DNA of 64,000 nucleotides from Nocardia sp. BSTN01 (GTDB lineage: Bacteria; Actinomycetota; Actinomycetes; Mycobacteriales; Mycobacteriaceae), in contig NZ_JADKYP010000027.1 in assembly GCF_015354405.1 (NCBI RefSeq), positions 22,616-86,615 on the forward strand. The letters are read 5' to 3'. Below the pieces are notes generated by a model. That model did no database searches. It was not told where the DNA came from and saw nothing but the letters and a program-made list of their open reading frames with translations. The translations under genes and the position numbers were made by a program. Below are positions 9,071 through 18,900 of the stretch, one piece after another (the stretch's first letter is position 1; every line of letters starts with the position of its first letter).

Positions 9071-9200
9071 CGGGCGTTCGTCCCCCGGATATGTCCGAAA
9101 TAGCCCCAAAATTGCTGTGGAATAAATCGATACGAATGTGATCCAGACCACCGGCCGGTTCGAATCACTGTCATCGATCGAAATCCGACTGGAGGTTTTC

Positions 9201-10154
9201 ATGGCAGGGCAGCATTCGGCGGCATCGGGACAGTGGTGCCGGCGCGTTGGTTCCTCACTCGTCATCGGCGCGTTGCCACTGACCGTGGCGCTGTGGCAGA
9301 CGGGTGTGGCGGGGGCGGCCGCGCCGACCGCCGAATCGGGTGTGGCGGGGGCGCTGCCGGACGCCGGAACCGTCGCCGCCGGTGTCTCGAACGCGGCGGA
9401 TGCCGTGGCACGCGTGGTGGCGCAGGCCAATCCGTGGCAGTTCCAGCCGAGTGCCGCGACCGATCCGGCCGTACCGCCGTTCGCCGCGCCGGTCGCCGAT
9501 GCCGAACCGAATGCCTCCGCCGATGCCGCAGCGCCGGCCGCCGCACCCGCCCCGGGCGCCGTCTCGTCGAACCGCAACGCCGCCAACAGCACTCGGGCGG
9601 TCCCCGATCTGACCGCGCCGGCCATGGTGAATCCAGGCGCACTGCATCTGCCCGACCTCGCCCATCCGGCGGCGCCGGTGGCGCCGATCAAGGCGCCCGA
9701 CGGCACCATCCGGATCGGTTCGGTCGTCACGCCCCGGCCCGATTTCATCGATCCGCAGTTGAGCGCGCAGATCAACGATTCGGCCGCGCAGACCGAGGCG
9801 GGGTTGGCGCAGACACTGGACTCGGCCGGATTCGAGCCGTCGCGCTCGGACCGCATCGCCGCGGACACCCTCGCCGGCGCGGTGATCGGGTCCAGCGTGG
9901 GCAATATCGTCAGCAGCCCCATCGCGAGCACCAGCGCGGTCGTCGGCGCGGTCGCCGGTTTCATCGCCGGGATCCCGTTCCTGCCCGCGGGCCTGGTCGT
10001 CATGCCGGTCGTCGGGGCCGCCATCGGATACGCGGTGATCGCGGCGCCGGCCGCTGCCGCGGGTGCCGCGATCGGCGCCGGAGTGGGCGCGATCGAGGGT
10101 GCGGTCGCCCCCGGTGCGGCCACACCGCCGCAGGCGGCTCCCGCTCAGATGTGA
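9201..10154 (+). CDS. Secreted Ala/Pro-rich protein with C-terminal glycine-zipper hydrophobic region
   Basis: 317 residues from ATG 9201, with a strong GGAGG ribosome binding site 5 bases upstream. A Sec-type signal peptide (basic start, hydrophobic core LVIGALPLTVALW, cleavage near AGA-A around residue 40) is followed by an alanine/proline-rich low-complexity stretch to about residue 170. The C-terminal third is strongly hydrophobic and glycine-rich, with repeated G-A-x-x-G spacing typical of glycine zippers. This architecture is common in Nocardia/Rhodococcus exported proteins of unknown function. An envelope location is inferred. Confidence 0.75.
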   Translation: MAGQHSAASGQWCRRVGSSLVIGALPLTVALWQTGVAGAAAPTAESGVAGALPDAGTVAAGVSNAADAVARVVAQANPWQFQPSAATDPAVPPFAAPVADAEPNASADAAAPAAAPAPGAVSSNRNAANSTRAVPDLTAPAMVNPGALHLPDLAHPAAPVAPIKAPDGTIRIGSVVTPRPDFIDPQLSAQINDSAAQTEAGLAQTLDSAGFEPSRSDRIAADTLAGAVIGSSVGNIVSSPIASTSAVVGAVAGFIAGIPFLPAGLVVMPVVGAAIGYAVIAAPAAAAGAAIGAGVGAIEGAVAPGAATPPQAAPAQM

Positions 10155-10216
10155 TCCGGGCCGCGGCCGTCGCGCGAATGCGGCCGGTTGTCGGTGGGCG
10201 CCGGTAGGCTGCGTGA

Positions 10217-11083
10217 ATGCCCGAGTTGCCGGAGATCATGGCGCTCGAACAGTTTCTGGTCGAGCATGCCGTCGGCGCGGTTGTCGGGCGGGTCGACGTC
10301 GCGGCGCTGAGTGTGCTCAAGACGTTCGACCCGCCGGTGACCGCGCTGTCCGGGCGTGACGTCACGGGCGCCGGGCATTGGGGCAAGCATCTGGGCCTCG
10401 ACTGCGACGGCCTGTGGCTGATCACGCATCTGTCCCGCGGTGGCTGGCTGCGCTGGATCGACGAACCCGGCGCCGCGCCGCCGAAACCGGGGAAAGGCCC
10501 ACTGGCACTGCGGGTCCACTTCTTCACCCCGGAGGGCGCGACGCCCGCCTTCGATCTCACCGAGGCCGGTACCAAGAAGCGGCTCGCGGTCTGGATCACC
10601 GAGGATCCGCGGTCGGTGCCCGGCATCGCTCGCCTGGGCCCCGACGCGCTCGAGATCTCCGAGGACCACTTCGCCGAACTCCTCGCCGGCACCTCGCAGC
10701 GACTGAAAACCGTCTTGGCCGATCAGAGCGTACTGGCCGGCATCGGCAACGCCTACTCCGACGAGATCCTGCACGCCGCCCGGCTCTCACCCTTCGCCAC
10801 CGCGTCCACACTCGGCGCGGACAAGGTCGCCGAGCTGTACCGGGCGATGCGCGGCATCCTCACCGACGCGATCACCCGCTCCGTCGGTCAGGACGCGGCG
10901 CGGCTCAAGGGGGAGAAGCGGTCGGGCATGCAAGTGCACGCGCGGACCGGACTGCCGTGCCCGGTCTGCGGCGACACCGTGCGCGAGGTCGCCTACGCCG
11001 ACAAATCGTTCCAGTACTGCCCGACCTGCCAGACCGGCGGCAAGATCCTCGCCGATCGGCGGATGTCCCGGCTGCTCAAGTAG
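10217..11083 (+). CDS. Fpg/Nei-family DNA glycosylase
   Basis: 288 residues. The N-terminus MPELPEIMALE supplies the catalytic Pro2 and Glu3; the lysine in GHWGKHL corresponds to the conserved beta-hairpin Lys. Helix-two-turn-helix residues include the GIGNAYSDEIL segment. A C-terminal C4 zinc finger is complete (CPVCGDTV ... YCPTCQTGG). The usual Arg of the zinc-finger hairpin before the third Cys is replaced by D-K-S-F-Q, as in the divergent actinobacterial Fpg2-like branch, so oxidised-base specificity may differ from true MutM. It converges on the carboxylesterase gene with one base between stops. Confidence 0.88.
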   Translation: MPELPEIMALEQFLVEHAVGAVVGRVDVAALSVLKTFDPPVTALSGRDVTGAGHWGKHLGLDCDGLWLITHLSRGGWLRWIDEPGAAPPKPGKGPLALRVHFFTPEGATPAFDLTEAGTKKRLAVWITEDPRSVPGIARLGPDALEISEDHFAELLAGTSQRLKTVLADQSVLAGIGNAYSDEILHAARLSPFATASTLGADKVAELYRAMRGILTDAITRSVGQDAARLKGEKRSGMQVHARTGLPCPVCGDTVREVAYADKSFQYCPTCQTGGKILADRRMSRLLK

Positions 11084-11084
11084 T

Positions 11085-12590
11085 TCAGACCAGCGCCGGA
11101 ACCCGGACTCCGTGCCACGCGAGTCGTTTCGCGCGATCCGGATCGACCTCCACCCGCGCCGGGCTGTCGATGATGCGCGTGCTGCGGCGCTGCTCGGTGT
11201 ACTGCGGCCAGGACGGCAGCGGCTCGCCCTTGCGGGCGAACGACAGCCAGTTGTCCTGGAATTCGCGCTGCACCGCGAGGAAGTCCCGGTAGCCGCCGGC
11301 CGCGGTGAGGCCACGTCCGATCGCACTGTCCACACCGCCGAAAACCGGAATCAGATCGAACGCGTGGGTGGCGCCGAATCCGGCCAGCTGGACCACGCGC
11401 GGCGCGTAGTCGAGCCGATAGGCGTAGGTCGGGGCGTGGCGGCTGTGGCCCTCGAGCACCTCCACGGTGGGGCGCCAGAAGACGAAGTCACCGCCCATGC
11501 GCACGGCGGCCCGCCGCGACGGATAACCGGGATAGGCTGCCACGACCCGCTTTTCGAGATCGGCGTCGCCGCATCGCGACAGCGCCACATGCAGCTGTTC
11601 GGCGGTGGTGGGCAGGGTGCGGTCGAAGCGTTTGAACAGGGTCGCCTCATCGCGGTTGGTGCCGATGATCAGCGGGACGGCGTGGGCGCGCCCGGCGGCG
11701 ATGGCATCGATCGGATCCATCGGCAGGAAGTCGCCGTCGACGACCGGGGCGGCGGGGAAGCTGCCCGGCTGCCGCCACAACACATCGCCGATCGCGCGGT
11801 CGGCGGCCTTGCGGATGTCGTTCGCACCGGCGCTGCTCAGCGCCTCGGCCGCCTCGTCCGGCGTGGCGCCGAGATTGTCGACGCAGCGCCGGGCGAAGAT
11901 CCGCGCCTCCTCGGCGGTCAGCGACCAGTCCGCCGGCGCGCTCTGCGCGATGCCCCGATGGAACAGCCCGGCCGCGGCCGGGGTGGCGAGCAGGCTGACC
12001 ACCGCGTGCGCGCCGGCCGATTCGCCGAAGATGGTCACATTGTTCGGGTCACCGCCGAAGGCCGCGATATTGCGCTGCACCCACCGCAGGGCCGCCACCT
12101 GGTCGCGTAGACCCAGATTGGATTCGAAGGGCCGTGTCGCCGTGGAGAATTCACTGAAGTCGACATAGCCGAAGGCGCCCAGCCGATAGTTGAACGACAC
12201 GACGACCACATCGCCGCGCAATGCCAGCCGGGCGCCGGAGTACAGCCGCAGCGCCGAGGTGCCGAGCACATAACCGCCACCGTGGATGAACACCATGACC
12301 GGCCGGGGCGCGGTGGCCGGTTCCAGCGGCGCGGTGACGTTCAGGGTCAGGCAGTCCTCGCTCGTCGGCTGCGGACCCCGCGGACCGATGCGGGCGCCGT
12401 CGCGCTGCTGCATCGCGGCGAATCCGTATTCGGTGGCCAGCCGTACACCGGACCAGCTCTCGACGGGCTGCGGCGCGCGGAAACGAAGATCGCCGACGGG
12501 CGGTGCGGCGAAGGGAATCGAACGCCACTGCGCGATGCGACGCCGCCGGAGACCGCGGACAACGCCGTCGGCGGTCGTGATGTCAACCAT
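11085..12590 (-). CDS. Type B carboxylesterase / para-nitrobenzyl esterase-like
   Basis: 501 residues with the cholinesterase-like alpha/beta hydrolase fold. Visible blocks: GIPFAAPP-like N-terminus (SIPFAAPPVGDLRF), SEDCLTLNV, oxyanion-hole V-F-I-H-G-G-G-Y, nucleophile elbow FGESAGAHAV, and the late GATHAFDLIPVFG block carrying the catalytic His. No signal peptide, so probably cytoplasmic. Substrates are likely small esters or carbamates. A 16-base gap separates it from the DUF2630 gene on the same strand. Confidence 0.9.
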   Translation of the reverse strand: MVDITTADGVVRGLRRRRIAQWRSIPFAAPPVGDLRFRAPQPVESWSGVRLATEYGFAAMQQRDGARIGPRGPQPTSEDCLTLNVTAPLEPATAPRPVMVFIHGGGYVLGTSALRLYSGARLALRGDVVVVSFNYRLGAFGYVDFSEFSTATRPFESNLGLRDQVAALRWVQRNIAAFGGDPNNVTIFGESAGAHAVVSLLATPAAAGLFHRGIAQSAPADWSLTAEEARIFARRCVDNLGATPDEAAEALSSAGANDIRKAADRAIGDVLWRQPGSFPAAPVVDGDFLPMDPIDAIAAGRAHAVPLIIGTNRDEATLFKRFDRTLPTTAEQLHVALSRCGDADLEKRVVAAYPGYPSRRAAVRMGGDFVFWRPTVEVLEGHSRHAPTYAYRLDYAPRVVQLAGFGATHAFDLIPVFGGVDSAIGRGLTAAGGYRDFLAVQREFQDNWLSFARKGEPLPSWPQYTEQRRSTRIIDSPARVEVDPDRAKRLAWHGVRVPALV

Positions 12591-12606
12591 TACCCGATGG
12601 TAACCG

Positions 12607-12852
12607 TTACTGCAGGTACCCTTCGACCTGCTTCACGGGGTTGGCTTGGGCTTCGTCGGGGTTGCCGCCCTGCTGGATGCGGGCCCGCCGCTGCCGCAGC
12701 AGATCCCAGCACTGATCGAGCATCACCTCGAGATCGGCCAGCTTCGCCCGTTCGGTCTCGGGATCGAGCTCCCCGCTGGTGGCCTTGGACCGCAGCTGAT
12801 GCTCCTGCTTCACCAGGTCCTGGATATGGGCAAGGATGTCCTGTTCGGTCAT
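12607..12852 (-). CDS. DUF2630 family small protein
   Basis: 81 residues from ATG 12852 (MTEQDILAHIQDLV). The sequence is entirely helical and charged, with the conserved block LEVMLDQCWDLLRQRRARI and the ending VEGYLQ that are typical of the actinobacterial DUF2630 family. No enzymatic motif is present; function unknown. It lies between the giant gene's stop (12967) and the carboxylesterase, on the same strand. Confidence 0.85.
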   Translation of the reverse strand: MTEQDILAHIQDLVKQEHQLRSKATSGELDPETERAKLADLEVMLDQCWDLLRQRRARIQQGGNPDEAQANPVKQVEGYLQ

Positions 12853-12966
12853 GAGGCCATGGTACGGCGCGGTGCGGTGCGCCACGGGTGACGCGGCCTG
12901 TTCGGTCGCCTCCCGCCGAGAGCGGGTACCGGTCCAGTCGTTTCGTCAGGTCCGGCAGGCTCGCGC

Positions 12967-15900
12967 TCACCTGCGGATCGGCCGTGGCGACGACTCCCGC
13001 ACCGGGCCACCGTGGCGCTCTCCGGTCGGGGCGGTGGGGCCGGCGCTTCCGTTCGGGGTTCGGAGCGCCGTGCCGGTACCGGTCGCATCAATGATGTTGG
13101 CGAGGAACGGGACTCGGGCGACCGCTGCGGCCGGATGGCGGCGCAGGACGGTTTCGCGCACGGTCCGGATGTACCCTTCGGTTTCCGGATGATCGCGGCG
13201 CCGCAGGTAGTGGCCGAAGTCGTAGTCACCACCCAGCAACTCGTGTGTCGTCTCCGCGAGCAGCCGTAGCCTTTCGTTCGCGGGTGTGGACGGGCGGGTT
13301 CGGCGCAGTTGTGTGCGCAGGGCGTCGTCGAGTATCTCGGGAGCGGCATCCGGTCCGGCGGCCAGCACTTCCGCGACGGTGGAGGTGAACCACTGGGCGA
13401 TTCGCCCCTCCACCGATGTCGTGCCCTGGAATCCGTCGCGCAACCGCATGGCGTGACGCAGCTGATACGGCTCGATCCAGTGGTTGAGGAAGCGGTCGTA
13501 TACGGGGCGGCAGGCGATCATCGGAAGCAAGCTGTCGCCCGCGTAACGTGCTCGGAAGTATGCCGGTGTCTGCCGGTCCAGGGCTCGGCAACCCGGATAG
13601 TTCAATCCGTAGACACCGTCGCGGGGGATGGGATCGAAATGCCGGAACTCCTCCGGCCGCAAGAGTTTCCGGGTCAGGTCACGATCGACTTGGAGGATCG
13701 GTCGTGCCGCGACCATCGCGAGGTAGGGGTACTGCGGAAGTTCGTCGAGCGACAGGTCGCGCTGCACGCGGCCGATGGCGCTGGCATGTGCCGCGGTGTC
13801 GGGTCCGCTGGGCTGCTCCAGCTCACCTCCCCACATCGTCCCGTATTTGTAGACGGGCAGCAGCTCACCGGGCGTCCGGGGTCGCGGCTGTTCGAGCAGC
13901 AACCTGCGGCCGCTCGTATTGGGAAGGCCGAGAGCCGCTTCCGCCTCCAGCGCGGCGGCCGAGAATGCCGCGAGCACACTCAGCCGGGGCCCGCGTTCGC
14001 CCAGCCAGTTGAGCTGCCAGTCCCAGTAGTCGGGACTGTCGATCCAGGCCGGGCCGTGCTGTTCACCCGCCGCGATGCGCAGCAGATCATCGATGTAGTC
14101 GAAGCTCGGACCGAATCCGAGTAGTTCCGCGGCGAGCCGGTCGGGTTCGGGTGCGTATGCGGTCGCGGACGGCCGACTTCCGATCCGGGGTTCGGGCGGG
14201 GTCGAGTCGCGTCGTTCGGCCTCGGCTGCGGCCAGCTCGCTGAGCTTGTTGTGGAGTACCGCTTCACCCTCGGTCGGTGTCAGGGTGTCGACCTCGGCAG
14301 CCACTACCGATTCCGCCTCGGCCTCCTGAGTATCGAGGGCGCCATCCTCCTGGCGGATGCCGTACGAGCTGAATTGCTCTGCCATCCAAGCCCGCAAAGC
14401 TGGAATGTCGTTGGAACCGTACCTGTCTCGAAAGTACTGTCTGACCACCTCGTACGGACCCGGCGCGTCGTCGGGCAGGTGCCTGCGCAGCAGATGCGCC
14501 AATTCGTGAACAGCCAGGCAGAAGTAGACCCGATCGAGATCGACGCGCAGCCGTCCGGCAGCCAACTGCGCTATCGCATCGTCGTGCATTCGCGCCGGTG
14601 CGGCCATCCACCATTCGTTGAATTCGACGGCGTCGACGGAAGCGTGGCCGAATTCGCCGATGTCCCCGGGAGCGATCCTGATCTTCGACACCTCGTCGAG
14701 GATCGGGAATCGGGCGATCATGTGCCGTATGCCCGCGATGAGATCACCGGCGGTGGCCGCAGTAATGCCAGGGTTGTCGAGCCCGATGATTTCGATTCCG
14801 TGGTCGGCCAGTAGCGCCGCGGCCATGGCCGACTTGGCCTGTTGTTCCGCCGGCGTCGCAGGGCGGTACTCGGCCGCCAGTTGCTGTCGGAGCTGGTCCC
14901 TCCCGACCTGGCGCTGCGGCGCGAGCGTGGTCAGCAGGTTGTGAAGCACCTGCTCTCCGACCGACGTGTCCTCGGGATCGTGTTCCATCGCCGAAAAGGC
15001 TCCCGCCAGCGCGGCGGCACCGTCCAACCTTCCGTCGGCGCCCGGTCCGTAATGGCGGAATTGGCTTTTCGACCAGGCGTATGCGTCACTCGGAAGCCAC
15101 GCCGTCGCCCCCTGGTGACTGCCCTCATGGTGGTCGATGAGGGTCGTCTTGGCATCTCGTTGTGCGGTCCGCCGCGTCGCTGCATTGAGGGCGTAGCCGA
15201 ACTCACGTCGGACCAGCCCGAGCATCGGCTTCTCGGCGGCCCCCACAGCTCGTCCGCTGTCTATCATCGCGGCCCATTCCGCAGCGAAGCGCGCTCGATC
15301 GGCTGCGACGATGTCGGACACCGTGATCGACCGGGTGATGGGGTAACCGGCGCCGCTTCCGGCGACGTGATCGCTCACGGCGAGCGGGCGTGTCTCCGGG
15401 ATGGGGCCGAACCCGATCCGGAGTAGTTGGACGTGCGGATATTTCGTCAACAGGTGGTGTATCGCCCGGGCTAGGTCACGAACGAGTTCCACTGTTACGC
15501 CGGGTATGTCGATTCCGAACATGTCGACGGCGTGTCTGTCCCACAACTCGGCGGCGACCGCGGCGCCCGTCGTACAGGCTGCGAACGGGTCGGCCACGGC
15601 CCGATCGACAGCACCGGCCGCGACCACCGAATCGCGTGCCGCACGCGCCAGACGCCGATGCTGCTCACGCAATTCCTCCGGGTAACCCGGATCATCGAAC
15701 GGCAGTCGCTGTTCCGGGGTGGCGATGCGCCAATGGCGTTGGAGGCGGCCGTTGTGAATCCGGCTGCCCAGGTCCTCGAGGAAGTCGTCGGTCGAGATAT
15801 CTGTCCCGGAATCCAGCGCGGCGTGCACGAATCGCACTGCGATTTCGGCCAATCGCAGATGTTCGGACAGCACGTCGTTCGGAAGGTCGTAAAATTTCGT

Positions 15901-18900
15901 GGTGTCCGGCGAGATTCGGTTGCTGCTGTTGTGCGCGTCGATCCAGGCCTGCTCGGTCGTCGTGTCGAGTGTGGCGCCGTATCCCGTGGGTTCGTCGGGT
16001 AGTTGAGCGGTCGCAACCGCGTACATGCGAGCCGCAGATCCGACGACCAGCGAACGCGGAGGGGGTGCGGGAACGTCGCTGCTCGTCTCCTTGGATCGAG
16101 GCGCTGAGCCGATTTCGCCGTCCTCGGCCACCCGGTCCGTCGCTTCCCCGGCTTGGAGCGGCATCGGGTTTTCGTGAGACGCGCCGGAACGCTCGGTGTG
16201 GGGCTGCTTCGGGTTACGAGGTCGACCGGGTTCGAAACGTGTGACGCTCCATGGCGTTACGCCGCCGGGCACCGTTCCGATCGCCGGGTCCGCGTCGACT
16301 CTGCGCGGAGCGGCGTCCAGGGCGTCGGCGATCTCGTTGCGGGTGGGCGGCACGGCGCCGCGGGCGGGCTGCCGTCGGCCCGTATTCGGCCGGAGCGCCG
16401 GCGCGGCCCCGAGTGGTGGGCGTCCGCGATCATCGGTGGGGAAGGTCACCGTGTAGGTGCCGTCCGGGATGGCGGGTCGGCCTGCCGGATCCACCACCCA
16501 TCTGCCGTCGACGGACCGGACGTGCGCTCGGGCGAGTTGTTCTCGTGTGCTTCGTTCTGCGAGTTCGGTCGGGACTTGGTGGTGGATCGGTGTAGCCGGT
16601 GTCTCGTAGGTGCCTCCCAGCGATGCGGCGAGGTACCTCGCCCTGCCCAGTACATCGAATCGACGTATCACCGATCCGGCGGTGATGGTGCCCATGGCCG
16701 CCGTCATTCCGATCGCGGTGGGTGTGGCTCCTTGGTTGGCGATGAGCGTGCCGCCCGCGAGACCGGCCAGGGAGTAGGCGGCGATTCGGCTGACGTTGAG
16801 GAAGGAACTCGCGCGCCCCAGCCGGTCCTCGGGCACGTTCTGGCTGAAGTAGGCGTTGGTCCGCACGCCGGTGGCTCCCAGGGCCACCCAGCCCGCCGCG
16901 TAACCGGCCCCGCCGATGTACGGGTCGTTCGTGACCGCGGTGATCAAGGCGCTGGCCGCCATCCCGGTCAAACCGACGTATTTGGCGGCCAGCAGTTTGT
17001 GGATGTCGACCTTGCTCAACCATCGTTTGGGGAAGAAATTGCCGATGATGCCGCCGATCGACGGCAGGATGAACGCCGCGGAGGTCTGGCCGCCGGAAAG
17101 TCCGGCCGCGGTCAGCGAGTGGATGAAGAAGAAATGTTGTGCGCCCAGGTATCCGTTGGTGACGACGAGATTCCAGGTGTAGTTGCGCAGGATCTTGTCT
17201 TGGTTCAGCGCTTCGAAGCCGGGTATGAACACCTGGCGCAGTCGGTCTCGAAACGATTGCGGCTCAGTCTGTTTCGGTGGGGGCGGCAGCTCGCGAATCC
17301 TACGCAACCCCGCCACGTTGACGCCCGAGGCCGCCGAGTCGAATCCGAAGAGCAACCACGGTTCCAACGCCCCCGCGAAACTGTTGCCGATCGTCCGGGA
17401 CAGGTTGGTCACGAAGGCGTTGTATTGGCTCAATCCCTGCTGCAACCGTTCGCCGGACCCGATGATTGCGCGGTTCACCCGGAATGCGGCCGGCCCGTAC
17501 AGCGTGTCGGCGGCGGTGTTCACAAGATTCGCGCCGATCAGGGTCGGAACCAGGTACGGCGTCTGGAATCCGGATGTGGCAGCGGCTACGGCGGAGGCGC
17601 CGAACATGACCCACTTGGCCCTGTTCATCATCCTGGTGGGTTCTATGGTGTCGGCGAGGTAGCCCATGTAGGGGGCCAGAACGAGCCTCGGCACATCCGA
17701 CAGCCCTGCGACGATGGCCGCGGTTTGCGGATCGATGCCCATCATCAGCAGAGTCAGGGCGTTCTGGGACGCCGAGGTTCCTATCTCGGCTACCAGTTGG
17801 CCGGAGAAGAGGGTTCGCGCCTCGGCACTGTTGCGGACCAGGCGGAGCAGCGATCCGTTCGCTTCGGCGCCGGCTGCCGCTCGCTCGGCGGCGGTGGTGT
17901 CGGGGTTCGACTGCTCACCCTTCCGGCGTGCGGGGTTGGCGTGGCCATCGTCGCCGACCCGCGGATCGTCGGCGAAGACGATGGTGGGGTCTTTGCTCAG
18001 GTGTGCGACGAGTCCGGTGCGGTCGGCGCGTGCGGTCGTACCGCGGGGCAGGTCGAGGGCATCCCCGATCTCGGGGATCTGACCGGCATTCGGCGCTCCC
18101 GCCGCGGACCTGCGCGGAATCTGTGCTTCCGCCGCGGTGGGAGTTGTCTCGGAATCGGGTGTGGGAACGGGTGAACCCACGCGGTCGCGCGCCGCTCGCA
18201 GCTCGCCACCGGCGGCGCGCCGGGCTCGCTGCTCTTCCAGCAAGGCCGCGGCCCGGCGTCCCGAGGAATCCCCGACCTTCCTGCGAGCCCGGGCCAACGC
18301 GCGCCGTACCTCGCGTACGACCATCCCCGTCTCGGTCGCGATGTCGGAATAGGTCAACCCGCGGCCGACCAGTCGCAGCACTGTCGCTTCCTCGGCGGAC
18401 AGCCGGGTTCCCGCGGTCTGGCCACCGCCCGGTAGGGCTGCCGGGCCGGACGCGGATTCGGCGAGCCTGGTCAGTTCGTCCTCGTCGAATGCGTCGAGCG
18501 CGCCGACGATCCGCGGCATGGCCGTGACCAGACTGGGTGATTCGACGCGGGGCAGTGATCGCTCGACGTGTTCGTCGACGGTACGAATCGAGACGGACAG
18601 CTTGTCCGCGATCTCCCGTCTGCTGAGTCCCCGAGACAGGTGCGCGAGCACGACGATCTGGCGCGGGGTCAGTACCTCCCGGAGATCGGTCAGTGGCGCG
18701 TGCACGGAAACGAGCCCGCGGCGTGCGCCTTCGGCGGCGATCAGATAGCGCTTGGTGGGAATTCCGAACGCCGACGCCAACTCCCGGATGTAGGTCGACG
18801 CGTTGCCCTTGTCCGGAAGCGCTTCGGTGATCTCCGGAACGGTCCGCCCCTGGCAGATCCACAGCAGCACCTTCAGGTGATCGGAACTTACCGGCACATG

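Noticed and set aside
12600-12606. Short inverted repeat around the carboxylesterase start (TTACC-CGAT-GGTAA)
   Set aside because: Five-base arms overlapping a start codon are too weak to call an operator.
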